This document shows, in pieces, positions 1 to 11,510 of a stretch of DNA of 64,000 nucleotides. The position numbers and the translations under genes were made by a program. Source of the stretch: Bombus terrestris (Eukaryota > Arthropoda > Insecta > Hymenoptera > Apidae); assembly GCF_910591885.1 (NCBI RefSeq), contig NC_063275.1:9164501-9228500 (forward strand), written 5' to 3'. Every line of letters starts with the position of its first letter. Position 1 is the stretch's first letter. The notes below the pieces were generated by a model. The model ran no database searches. It was given only the letters and a program-made list of their open reading frames with translations, and had not been told where the DNA came from.

Positions 1-95
1 AACAATCTGTCAATCCTTCGTGAACAAATAATACGATAAATTTAATTTAACGTGTTTTCTAATAAATAAATACATTTAATTCCTCGTTGTTTTAG

Positions 96-173
96 CTGAA
101 CTTCACCAGCGACAATTCCAACGTACAGTCCTTGCGTTTCAAACAACGGAGCAGAATTTTTCACGGACACTGA
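96..173 (+). CDS. Candidate short terminal coding exon, unidentified protein
   Basis: A pyrimidine-rich stretch ending in TTTTAG at 91-95 looks like a splice acceptor. It is followed by 25 open codons starting LNFTSDNSNVQS and ending in TGA at 171-173. The segment has higher GC than the preceding intron-like DNA, as expected for a real exon. If genuine it is the C-terminal tail of a plus-strand gene whose other exons lie left of the window, and the GC-rich DNA after it would be 3' untranslated sequence. The peptide is too short to assign to a family. A chance acceptor plus a short open frame is a real alternative, so confidence is low. Confidence 0.2.
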   Translation: MNFTSDNSNVQSLRFKQRSRIFHGH

Positions 174-769
174 GACACTTGTTTACACGTTGCAACCACG
201 TTTCGACTCTCGTCGACTACGTTTTCCTAATATTTTATCGTCGTTTAGAGCTTACCGAGAAGCGCGTACATCCACGTCGTCGCCGGCGACGAGGAAGCGG
301 CGTCATCCTCGAGGAGCGCAGAAGGCCTCACGCCTTCCCTCCTCTCAACCGATGCCCTCGTGCTTCGAGGGTGCCTCTTCGACGACGACGAGGTCGTGCC
401 GCTCGCGGACCACTGAGTCGAATATCGCGAGTTCTTCGATGCTACCACGTGCTATCGAAAGAAGAGGCGGCCACCTCGAGAACCATACGATACACGAGGA
501 ACGCCACAACCGTTGGCAACCTTCGCGATCGTTTACCGTGCCACTACTGTTCCATTAGAGAGGTGGTGGTTGTAGTGGTGGTAGCAAACGACTTTACGAA
601 CTCACGCGCACTCTTCACCCGAGGCGGCAAACGAATACTGAGCGCGGGTGGTGGTAGTGATGGTGGTGGTGGACTAGCTGGAGGTGGAAGTGGAACAACA
701 CCGATGATAGATCCTGACGCAATACGGATTACCGCTGTTCTGGACCACGTGCTCTTCTGGCCCACCGCA

Positions 770-790
770 GCAGGTGGGAGTGACTAAAAC
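770..790 (+). repeat. Direct repeat, copy 1 (GTGGGAGTGACTAAAAC)
   Basis: The 17-base string GTGGGAGTGACTAAAAC at 774-790 occurs again at 1587-1603. With the preceding GCA the match covers 21 positions with one mismatch. The flanking sequences do not align. The motif is too long to be expected by chance within about 800 bases and may mark ends of an unrecognised element. Confidence 0.6.
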
Positions 791-1582
791 TATTGCTTGC
801 TTCTACGTTTATGCCAACTATTCTCTCTGTCTATTCCCTTCTCCAAAAGCTTCGACAGTTGGTCGCTCAATTAAGTGCTTTATTGTTCTTGTTTAATCGT
901 ATGTTACTCTTTGAAATAATGTTCTTTGAAAAATGACCTTTATCGACCTACTTCTGCTGCCGCTATAATAGCACGAATGGTACTACTAGTATGTTCAAGT
1001 CGATTTTCTTCCAGTCTTTTTGTGCTAAGTAGAGTCGCTTTTTCTTATGTCATCGATTACGATATTGATATCGCTCAGTATCTTTCGACGAGAGTAGTAG
1101 AGTTTTCAGATAACTCAGCCAACTTGCACGATAATTTGCTGTCTTTTGCGGTGAAAATGCTTTATCGATGTGTTTTTTCTAGAGCCACAAGAAGCTTTTA
1201 ATCTTCGTTACAATGACATCAACAAGTCTTTTGTCTTTCAAGGAGACCTTTACATATCAGAGGGTGCGTATCAATTGGTACGTGTCAATTTGATAGAGCT
1301 TGACGTTATTGAATACATGAACGTTTTACGTTATTATACCTTTTCAAATCTTTACAATTTCAGCAAAACAAAATTCACGCGATTAAAATTATCACAATCT
1401 TCATTTATGCGTTTACACATCCACTTTTAAAGCTTCGAAATTTTCATATTTCTAAATCTCTGGAACTAATTTCCGTGTTAAGAGCTACCAAATTTTCCAA
1501 ATCTCCGAAACAACGAACACTTTGAAAATTCGCGGCAAATCGAGACACGAGGAAATAGACCACGCGGTCGCGTGTCGCCGGC

Positions 1583-1603
1583 GCAAGTGGGAGTGACTAA
1601 AAC
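1583..1603 (+). repeat. Direct repeat, copy 2 (GTGGGAGTGACTAAAAC)
   Basis: This is the second copy of the 17-base string found at 774-790, here embedded in a CG-rich context (GTCGCCGGCGCAAG just before it). No shared flanks are visible beyond the 21-base block. Confidence 0.6.
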
Positions 1604-1750
1604 CGCCCTACACCTCGGCGCTTATACAGCGTCGATGTCGATGGTACCGTGATCATCATACGCAGGTCTAATCCCTCGGCAAGGTTCAACAGGAAACCAA
1701 TAAGGTTTTCGCGCAATCACTTCATCGGAATCGCTCAAAATTTGTTTCGA

Positions 1751-3040
1751 AAGCTACGACTTCCTTTTTCGATTGTTCAATTAGAAGAAATATCGCCACG
1801 TTTTATCCCCAACCTTCGGGCATAAGAGTCTCCTAAAGCCCAAACTGATCAATTTCACATGTTTGTTACTTTATTTCATTGCATAAATACGCGATTAATG
1901 TTTAATTTTCAAAAAATGAATGACTTGTGTCCATAAGTCTATTTATTAGAAGGAAATTGTATAAATAATAGCAAAATTTAAAATAAATTAACAAAACAGT
2001 ATTTATAATATTGCCACTTTTCTCTTATACTTTTCAATTTTTGGAGTTGACCATTGCGATTTTTGAACGGTTAGTAAGGTAGATAAACAGAATTGGATTT
2101 CACTACATATATGTAAACTACAGGGAAAAGTTACAATAGCTCGCATTTTACAGAGGGGGAATTTTAAAATTCAAATATTAATTAGTATTATATTAATTAA
2201 TACTATAGTTTTATTTGATTTTCGAACTAAATATATATTTTTATCGCCTTTTTAAAGATTATAAATGATTGATTTGCATAAAGTTAATTGAAAGCTATCT
2301 TTGACCAATATTCATCTTAATATTTTTAAAATTAAAACAATTATTTTCAAAACCCATCTTTTGCACCTATAATAATAGGCAATAACTTCGATACGCAATA
2401 TATTTTGAATTCACATTCAAAATTAGCGATGCACAATTTTTGTCTATGTAACTTATAATCTGTGTAAATTAGTGTTGTAAAGTTACAAAAAATGATCGAA
2501 GATTAATTCTAATATACATAAAAAAAAGAGTTTATAGATCTTGACATCAAATTAAGCTACGAATTTAATACTTTTTTCATATTTGTTTTCTATTCAATGG
2601 ATGTTTTAAAAAGCTCCTATATCTGATTTTATCGCTTTATGTTTATCTAAATCTGCGTTTAATAAAATATTGCGCACGTATAATTACTTTCAATGCAGTA
2701 ATGTAACGAGGAAACTCGATATTCGGAAGAACGACGTTCAAAATCATATTCTTCAAAACTTTATCACTTTTTACTACGAGTAAAGATTCATGTTTTTTAT
2801 CATTTTAGTGTATGTTAAAAACAAAGTTTATGTATTACTGAATTTATAGATGTCTCTCGTAAATATCGCGATTTTATAAACGAAAGAAAGTTTCGACTTC
2901 GAATATTTCGAAACATGATTTTAACAGATACGTCCCTTGTTGCAAAGAACTCCTTAATCTTGAATTATGTTGTTGATTTTGTACACTTTTAATATTTATC
3001 GTGAATATAAATTTCACCTCTTTTTATGAAACTTACGTTG
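1751..3040. other. AT-rich noncoding DNA, nothing recognised
   Basis: The stretch is A/T-dominated with many stop codons in all frames. I see no coding exon, RNA gene or clear repeat boundary in it. Confidence 0.5.
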
Positions 3041-3506
3041 ACTCGCGAAAGTATTTGAACACTTACTATAGAAAATTTTTAGTTTCATATTGTACGTGTT
3101 GTATAAAATATTTAAAAGTATCACTAGCATTGTGATAAGACACAACTGTTGCGATCATATTAGTAAAATGTGAAATCGATCTAAAGATGTATATATGTAG
3201 AAATTGCAAGATGTATGTTGCAAACAAATACATATTTAGTAAAATATTAGTATACAGCATGAATAGCTATGTTAAGCATATACTGAGTGTTAAATATGGT
3301 CCCACTGAATATTGACGTTTATTAATATAACGTATAACTAGTCTTTATGAAATATATATTTGTAAAATCAAGTTTGTTTTAAACTACCAATATAATGATG
3401 AGCGTCGAGTATTGTAACAGACCTAATGAAATTTTAAAATGCTTCAAACACACACATAATATATTCGTAAAATGTATCTATGAGTATTCGAATACTTTCC
3501 TGGCTT
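3041..3506. mobile_element. Foldback element with Tc1-like ends, copy 1
   Basis: The left end reads ACTCGCGAAAGTATTTGAAC. The right end, read on the minus strand, is CCAGGAAAGTATTCGAATAC. The two halves are imperfect reverse complements over roughly 200 bases each, giving a long-inverted-repeat element of about 466 bp with no coding capacity. The terminal motif GCGAAAGTATTYG resembles the ends of Tc1-superfamily transposons, which is family knowledge, so assignment to a non-autonomous Tc1-like family is an inference. Other copies lie at 4104, 8155, 8770, 13035, 14915, 57184 and 59608. Confidence 0.6.
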
Positions 3507-4103
3507 TTGCATATCTTTAAGTCTACCAAATCGTTCCTTTCCCAATGATATTATTTTAAAGTAAGTTTTCTTCAACAAATAGCACAAAAATTCGAAAATC
3601 AATAAAAATGACTTATGGTTTCCTTTATAATTTTAGTAGAAATTGTCTGGATTTAAGATGCGGGTCATTAAAAATGTTAATGATGTTTTTGCACACTAAG
3701 AGGTATATGTACATTTGGAAGCATATCCGTAACGGAGTATTACGTCAATTATTTTCATCTGTCTGTTTTCCTATTGGGAAATACAGGTTTCGTTAATTAC
3801 AGTGCGAAACCGCGATAATAGTTTGCATCTTAACGATACTGTCATTCGAATGGCTTGAGAACTGTTTATTCTGCGAAACACTGAGGAATGGTATCGATAT
3901 CTTGTAATTTCACGTCTTATCGTTGATATGACACTAATTGACTCGAATGGGAGATTAACAGAACATACTTTCTTTCTTGTCTCAGATATACATCGGTAAA
4001 ATCTTGCCAAAGTTAGTGAACTTACTTGAACTTAAACTGTTTGAAAAAAATTTTATATTTAATAAAAAAGATAAGAGGAAAGTAGTCAAGTAGAGTACTG
4101 AAC

Positions 4104-4545
4104 GAAAGTATTTAAATACTTGTACAAACTTTTTATGGATCCTATATTATGTACGTTATGTCTACAAACCATATTGAAATTTTATTGGCACTGCAACGAG
4201 ACACGATTGTCGTGATAGTATTAATCTTTGATATGAATTTAAAAATGCAGATGTGTGTTAAAAAATATTTATTGCAAACATATGTACATCACACGGGCCA
4301 TCGAATTATTTGAATTTGCATTATTATATATTTATTCGTTATATTTAATGGGATCATTATTAAGCTATGTTTAAAATTATTTTTATATAGATAGATTCTT
4401 GGAATTGTTTGAAATTTTTCCATTATAATCATGGTAATCGTATCTCATTACAGTGCTAATGAAAGCTCAAAAATTTCCTGTCACACATAGTATATTTATA
4501 AGAATTTTCGTAGAAATTTATTTGAAGATATTTATAAAATGTTAG
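4104..4545. mobile_element. Foldback element with Tc1-like ends, copy 2
   Basis: The left end (ACGAAAGTATTTAAATACTT) matches copy 1. The right half contains CGTATCTCATTACAGTGCTA, the reverse-complement counterpart of CACTGCAACGAGACACG in the left half. The far right end is degenerate. The element is noncoding and old, judging from the divergence between its two arms. Confidence 0.55.
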
Positions 4546-4729
4546 TAGTAATTATAAACAGAGTAAAGATATTGTAGTATCGTGGAAACTTAGGTATAAA
4601 TTTTTTCCTGATACTATTTATAATTTGTAATTTATTTACAATAAGTTAGTTATACAGATATTAATTAGACAGAAAACGATGATTGTTTAATTTGGAACTA
4701 AATGTAACAATCTTACTCTAATTCGACCA

Positions 4730-5060
4730 TTCTCGCAACTGAACAACACCAACAACTCAATCTCTCAGCTACGCTAATAACTCACGCAACTCAACAACGC
4801 TAACCACTCAATCTCTCAACAACGCTGACAACTCTACTCTTCGACTCCTCGATTAACTCTGACCTCTCGACTCACTCTCACTTCTCGATCAACAACAACT
4901 TTTTAAATTCAAATCGTCCCCCTCTAACAGCGTTATTTTTTCCTCTCTCTAATCCCATCCTGTTAACGCTCCGCAAGAACTAGGTGACTTTAGTCACATA
5001 GGCTTTTCCCCTATATAAACTAATAACCAAAGGACAGACGACATTGTTTTGATCGATTTC
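4730..5060. repeat. Degenerate CAACTC-type tandem repeat followed by a TATA-like box
   Basis: From about 4736 to 4890 the DNA is built of imperfect units of the type CTCAACAACGCTGACAACTC. At about 5011-5024 there is CCCCTATATAAACT, which resembles a core promoter TATA box. The combination is reminiscent of a retroelement LTR, but I could not find matching TG/CA ends with a target duplication. It is therefore recorded only as a repeat with a promoter-like box. Confidence 0.4.
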
Positions 5061-8000
5061 TAATCAGGCTTTTTCCTTACGATACTACAATATGATATAG
5101 TTCAACTAATTAATTAATGAATTAATATCAATAAATGCGAAACTAGAAATATTATTACGTCAAATCGAGGAATAGATGAAATGGATCAACATCTTTCGAC
5201 ATATCTCAAGTCGCGTAAATTAATTAATTCATAGGAACAAAGTGTTCAAAATTGCTAGAAATCCAGTGATTTGACTAATAAAGATAAGCATAGAAACTTG
5301 TAAAGATATTTAAACAAGGAAATGACAATTTCCTGTTAGCAACGGTGTTTTAATTTATTCAAATTTGAATTGCCCGAATTCCAATAACTTGACTAATTTA
5401 AACGAAATTTAATCGATCACTCTGCGATTCTCAAATTTTTTTTGTCTTAAACTCGCTTTCATTTCAATGTAGGTAAAGATTGTTTATATTGTTAGAAAAT
5501 TTGTAGCATAAAATTGAAGTGAAAAATCATTCACATCAATAATGATTCTTGCATAATTTCCTCAAATTTGAGAAATTTTCTAAGAACAAAAAAGTATGCT
5601 TAGGTCGAAAATCTCTCCAAGAAGACGAAAAATTAATATTTCCTTTACTACGTTTATGCAACCACCTTCATTTTCATCTATTCGAGAATCTGACATAAAT
5701 TAGCAACAATGTGTTTCGATCGATTTTTCAAAATATTTTTAGTCACGACGTAATGCGAGTGAAAGAAAAAGAAAGTAGTTAGAAAAAATGATATACCCAC
5801 GATTCCGTTGTCCCGAAATTCGAATAAAATCGAATGTGCGAAGAATCAGGGTCCCAACCCTGCGAATTTCTTCCCCTTAAAGGTATAAGGGGTCATTGGA
5901 AAATTTCCAATAAGGTAACGCGAGGGTTACTTCTATTGGAGAGAAGCGCCGGGTAATCCAGTATTGAAATCAAATGAGTGTAAAAACGCTATAATTAATT
6001 GAATCAAACAGAGGAAATTTACAATAGTTAGAAAATTTTGTAAAATATATTTAATAAGCAAATAAACAAAATATAAAAAGGAGAAGGGTAAATATTATGG
6101 CGAATGAAGATTAATTTAAAGAGATATTTAAGAAAATATTTTAGTGATTTCCTAGTTCCCAAAACTAAATGTTGAGATTATGTAAAAATAACAATGTCAG
6201 CCTCTATTACATTAAAGAAGAAATTCAGAAACATTGTAATATGGAACACTGAGAAGAATATGATTGAAAATCATAGCAATTTTTTATAGTAAGATTTTCA
6301 GAATTTAGTTATATACATCAATTTTTAAAAGTATCATCCTTTTAGTCTCATGGCTAATCGAGTTATAATTTTACTTCCTACCGACATACATTTTCACGTT
6401 TTGAAACAATATATTGATATATAAAATATAAAATAGTGAAGATACAATATTGTTTGAAAAATAGCATTGACTTGACTTACACTACAGCCAGCTAATTGAA
6501 AGCAAAACTAAAATTGAATCAGGATATAAACAGAATAATCATATTAAATATATAAACAGAATATTCGTATTAAATCTATTATATAAATTTATTGAATATT
6601 AACATTATGAATTAACCAAATAATATAGTTCACAATTTTATGAAGATCACAATGATGTTTCAATGAAAATATTAGAAAAAAATATAGTGCATGTATTTCA
6701 ATAATTTTCTAAAATTTTCTTGTCGAGATAACTAATTAAACTAAATAACTCATTCGATATTTGTAACACGTGTACTACTTACATCGTTTGTTATGACTTT
6801 TGTATGACAGTTTGTCTGGTATTATCACCTTTAAAATGTGCATTTTAAGGAATTTCTTCCCAATATCTATCACAGGAAGCCAACAAAATGTGAATTGTTC
6901 AGGCCAGACGCTAATACCAGTATACCCACACTGCGTGTGTGTACAGGATTCAATATGAGAGTAAAAGAAACCATTATTCATCGAGCATACCAATCGAGTC
7001 AATAAATACGCATGAATTTCACGGAAAAGTAACGCAACAGCGAAGTCATAATAAATATCGACACGTATCCAAAAAGATATCTAACATTTTTCATTCCTAT
7101 GTTTTCGATTATGTTCACATTATTAATGAAAAATTTAATTCTTTCTCTGTGTATGCGTATACATGTGTATGCGTGCACAAAATACTGTTTGCTCGATTTA
7201 AAAATGCAGCTACATGCAACTCATCGTAGCAGTCCTTACACAATGAAGAAGATGCCGAATGACGTTTGCGGACTTCTTGTACAGGCTCTTCGTAAACAGG
7301 AACAACTCGAAAGATACTACGGGAGGGAGCGTGGATGTTTTATGAAAAAAGTTTCTCTTATTATTTTGTAAGAATCGTGGTATTGTCGATATTCAATCGG
7401 GTCACAGCAAATATGTATACTATAAAATCACTCTTTGTTATATTCCACAGTTTCTAGTCATAATTGATTAAAGTAAATTATATTAACACAACGTTAGGAA
7501 TGTAAATTAATCTTCAGAGGAATTGAATTTTTCTTCGTCGACTTGAAAATTCCCACGATATGTATACGACCAAAAATTACCATTCGCCTTGTTACGCTTG
7601 ATATTATTTATTTGTAACATAGCACTTGAGTAAATCAATAATTAATTAAACGATAAATATATTCGTTTCCAGTAAAACTAGATTTTAATTTTACTGTATG
7701 ATATCATTTTTATAGAAACATCAGAAGGAATATGTTCTTATGATTAATAATTAATAAAAGAATAATTTTTCTCATAGTGCAAAAGAATTCTGTTCTAACA
7801 GAGTCAGTTATAGTTATTCGCTTTAATAGGAAAATCAAGTATTAATAACGATGAATTGCTTGTTGACAAAACAGTACATAGTACGATGATAAAACAAAAT
7901 AAAATAGTAAAAAGGATACAAAATAATATTAAAAATATATAGATCGGTAGTTATGTAACTTTTAAATCATATGGCATTATACAGAAATAAAAATAGTTTC

Positions 8001-8154
8001 CTTTAATTTTTCAGCTTAAAATTGATTATTTCGCACACTAATAGTTAACGATACGATTACTACACGACCAAATAACATTATGAAAGAACGTTTTAATGCA
8101 TATCGAATAAATATAAAATACGCAATTTATATTAGAATTTCAGTATTTAAATAC
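5061..8154. other. AT-rich noncoding DNA with a small hairpin cluster
   Basis: I see no coding exons here. Between 5870 and 5945 several short perfect or near-perfect palindromes follow each other: CCCCTTAAAGGTATAAGGGG, TTGGAAAATTTCCAA and GTAACGCGAGGGTTAC. They lie in a locally GC-richer patch. Their role is unknown. The rest is A/T-rich with stops in all frames. Confidence 0.4.
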
Positions 8155-8625
8155 AACGACTCACGAATGTATTCAGACACTTGTAGATATCTTTTATGAA
8201 TATATTATTGTGTTATGCGAAACATCTTGAAACATTAGCACTGAAATGAGATTATATTGGTAAAGTTTCAAACAAATCTGGAAACGTACGTAGATACTAC
8301 AAGTACATATTTCGTAGAGATCAAAAATATTTAAACAGTCAATTATTTATTATATGGTATTAATAAACCTCAATATTCAGTGAGATCATATTCAACATTT
8401 AGTACGTGCTTACAATGGTTATTCATGCTTCGATATATGTTTATTCTACATACAATTTTTACATACATTTTTAGATTCATTTTAGGTTTCGTGAATGTAA
8501 TTATGATAATCGTAACCTGAATTCATGTTATTGAAATTTTAGAAAGTTTCGTGTATAATGCATATGTGGCATTTATAAAAATTTGCCATGTTATGTGTTC
8601 AAACATATTCGTGTGCTAGTCGTAT
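8155..8625. mobile_element. Foldback element with Tc1-like ends, copy 3
   Basis: The left end (ACGACTCACGAATGTATTCA) is mirrored at about 8595-8625 by sequence whose reverse complement reads ACGACTAGCACACGAATATG. The arms share the family's internal block around CACTGAAATGAGATTATATT and its complement. The element is about 470 bp and noncoding. Confidence 0.55.
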
Positions 8626-8723
8626 GCAGTATAAATATGAGTATGATACATCATGAACTTCTAAAAAAGATTATAACAAATAATAAATGTAAGTAAGTAG
8701 TATCACATATGAATATTTCTCAT

Positions 8724-8790
8724 AACGTTTAGTACATATACGTTTAGTACACATAACGTTTTCTCGTAACGTTTAGTACATATATGAATT
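8724..8790 (+). repeat. Short tandem repeat, AACGTTTAGTACATAT unit
   Basis: The unit (A)ACGTTTAGTACATAT occurs about three times with small variations (ACGTTTAGTACATATACG, ACGTTTAGTACACATAACG, AACGTTTAGTACATATATG). It separates two copies of the foldback family. Confidence 0.6.
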
Positions 8791-8935
8791 TTCAGCTTGA
8801 TTTCAAATTTTGTTAATATAATTACAATAAAATCGTATCTCATTGCAGTACTAATGACATTTCCCAAAGTTTCGTAGAACGGATGCAAAATATTTATAAA
8901 AATCCTTTATAGTAAGTATTCGAAAACTTTCATGA
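8770..8935. mobile_element. Half copy of the Tc1-like foldback family
   Basis: Only a right half is present. It contains CGTATCTCATTGCAGTACTA and ends near AGTATTCGAAAACTTTCATG. It lies directly after copy 3 and a short tandem repeat, suggesting a rearranged or partly deleted second insertion. Confidence 0.5.
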
Positions 8936-9059
8936 CCCATTGTATTTTAATCAGCAAAGACTGATGATGTGTAGCATCTACAAAATGATCTCTTGATCCC
9001 TTGATCCCTGATCAATGCTAAGATCTTGTGAGAGTTGAGTATATTGTATTAATTAGTGC

Positions 9060-9560
9060 TAATTACACGAATTAAGCTCGAACGTCGGTCCGTATGTACC
9101 GATCTGTTTGTAACGCAACGGTAATTGTCATCGTCCCCATCGTATCAGCCCCCAATTTATGATCGACATCGACGTTTGAAGTGACCACAGAGACCTTCCT
9201 CGACCCCTTCTCTAAATCGGCCCTACATACTCATTAGCGTGATTTTTCAGTAACCGGAGATCATCCTCGATTAATTTACGCTGATTTCGCACGCTGTTGC
9301 CTTTCTGTTTCTCTCTTCCTCTCTCTCTCTATCTCTTTCACTCTCTCTCTCCCTCGTGCATCATGCTTATCCAATTATTCGCCGTGAAACAATGTATTTC
9401 AAACAACGATCTTTAACCTTTGTTAACGGGCCTCATCGGCTTACCGGCGGCCGTAAATTTTTGAACTGAAATATTTCGCTCGGGAATAATCCTCAAATGT
9501 GACAAACGCGGATCGGGCGCCGCGCTGGTTAGTTTATAGTTTACAGGGAAAAATTGCAGC
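9060..9560. other. GC-richer noncoding island, possible conserved element
   Basis: Composition rises clearly above the surrounding AT-rich DNA and the text is complex rather than repetitive, apart from a CT-rich tract at 9308-9355. It includes CGGCTTACCGGCGGCC and CGGATCGGGCGCCGCGC. No frame is open long enough for a coding exon and no splice pair is convincing. This is the texture of a conserved noncoding or regulatory element in an insect genome, but conservation cannot be judged from one sequence. Confidence 0.35.
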
Positions 9561-11421
9561 AAGTGCGATCTCTCGTTGAAGAATTTGTCGCGTTTTCAAA
9601 TTTTTAAGATGGTTTATGCCACAGAGATTTTATCTGCATCATAGTTTGCCTATCATTAATATCTCTTTCTTACAATTTTATCACGTTTCGTCGAATAAAA
9701 TAAGGGGATAATTTATGATTTATAAAATTGGCGTGCAAAATTTCATTTTATATTATAAAACCTGTTAACGTGTCATGCAAAAATTTTTACTAACGACAGT
9801 AATTCGTAATTTGTGAAATTTGGTAAGAATCTTAATTCAATTATGCCCTAGAGCTTTAAAACGGTGCGTGATATATTCGTATGCAATATGTAAATAACTG
9901 ATGATTGATATCGAAGATTATGGAATTTCGCATATGTACCTATGCACAGTAAGTCATTCTGAAAAGTATTGCTACCACCAAATCATCGATCCTGAACGAT
10001 TCATATCTTTTTATAATACGAAATTCAAAATTCTTAGCAATGAGAATGCTCGTTGACTGACTTTCATTGATTAGAAATTTCAAATTTGTATTGTAAAAAA
10101 AAATCAGTTGTTCAAATTAGAGATATGAATAGGTATCGTGACTATTTTATATAGTATATATTTATTACATATTCTTAATTCTGAAACCTTAAATGGTACT
10201 GTTGTAAGCCATAGGCATAGCTACCCTACCCTGCAAGCTGGATTATTTAATTATGAGGTATGTAATTATATTTTGTTGTATATTGTAAGTGACATTAAAA
10301 ATTCCGTTACATTGCCAACAGGTAGTTCATATTATCACGTTGGCAATTGATCGTGTTCTCATAGTAATTAATCTGCTATTCTTTCTTGTCCTATAAATAT
10401 AGTAATTTTATGATAAGTAGGCAGACATTTCAAATTATTTTTCAAAGTTTTATAATACCTAAATTAATCTGAATTTTCTATATGTTGATTTACGATTATT
10501 TCCATTTTCTATAATTAACTTACTATTAAAGATTATGGGAGTCAAGTTTCGTCTATCAAGTTATTTTACATAGTGAAATTAATGATCTCTACTCGGATAA
10601 AATCTATTAGATTCATTCACTCAGTATTCTTTAGTTACTAGCAGCACATCAAGGTATCAATTATTTTCTCCGATTTCTGAGTGACCAGAGATTCCGGAAA
10701 TCAGTTCTTTCCGTTGATTGGTAAGATAACACTGGTCAATCTTGTGTAACTCAATATTTTTCCGGAAAAAGCTGCAGCCTGTGAAAACATATTCTTTCGT
10801 CCCTTGATTATGCTCATATAACGAATAAGTATTGAGCTGTAATTACCTACTATAATTCGAAACTCTCGACGCATCTATCCTTTTACTATTTTCTTAATTT
10901 TAATTCTAATAATTTGTTTTTCATTATTTGCAAATTCTTTCCTGTATTAATACAGTCAATCTTGACTGTGTATTTGTATTATGTAACAGAAAGTCACGTG
11001 ATTTATTACATTGATATGTGTATATAAAGTATATAATTATTTCGACGTATTTCTGTGTAAAATCAATTGTATACACATATACAAACAATCGCATATGAGT
11101 AATATAATATGACAATGTGGATTATTTCATATTTATTTTAAAAAGCGTGTAATAAGTTATGACTAATATTCTAAATTAATCTATTCGGAAGTATTTCAAA
11201 AATCAAATAAGTAATAAAAAGGAGTGTAATAAATTAACATTTACAACGTTATGATAAATCAATCTATTAAGAATATTTTGAAAACTATATAAGTAATAAA
11301 AGAAGGAAAATCGGACAATTAAGAGATCAATCAGAGAATTAATAATAATAGTAAATATCGCACAAGATAAGTGCTAGAAAATGTTAATATAAGTACTAGA
11401 CTTATTTCTGGTAATGTGATA

Positions 11422-11510
<89 letters not shown>

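Larger units (their letters stand above)
174..1750. other. GC-rich island without a credible coding frame
   Basis: This is one of the most GC- and CpG-rich stretches in the window, especially 200-760 and 1550-1740. The open frames in it are short, overlap on both strands and translate to arginine-, serine- or proline-rich low-complexity peptides, so none is annotated. Around 560-700 there is a run of GGT/GGTGGT-type repeats. The stretch could be a long untranslated exon, a promoter-proximal region or an old retroelement. The sequence alone does not decide. Confidence 0.4.

Noticed and set aside
179..787. Open plus-strand frame of 202 codons
   Set aside because: It is rich in Arg, Gly and low-complexity runs, overlaps open frames in other phases and on the minus strand, and lies in a GC-rich patch where stops are rare. 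No domain or splice context supports it.
4703..5110. Possible LTR starting TGTAACAATC with TATA box inside
   Set aside because: I tested several TG...CA boundary pairs and none gave a matching target duplication, so only the tandem repeat and promoter-like box are reported.
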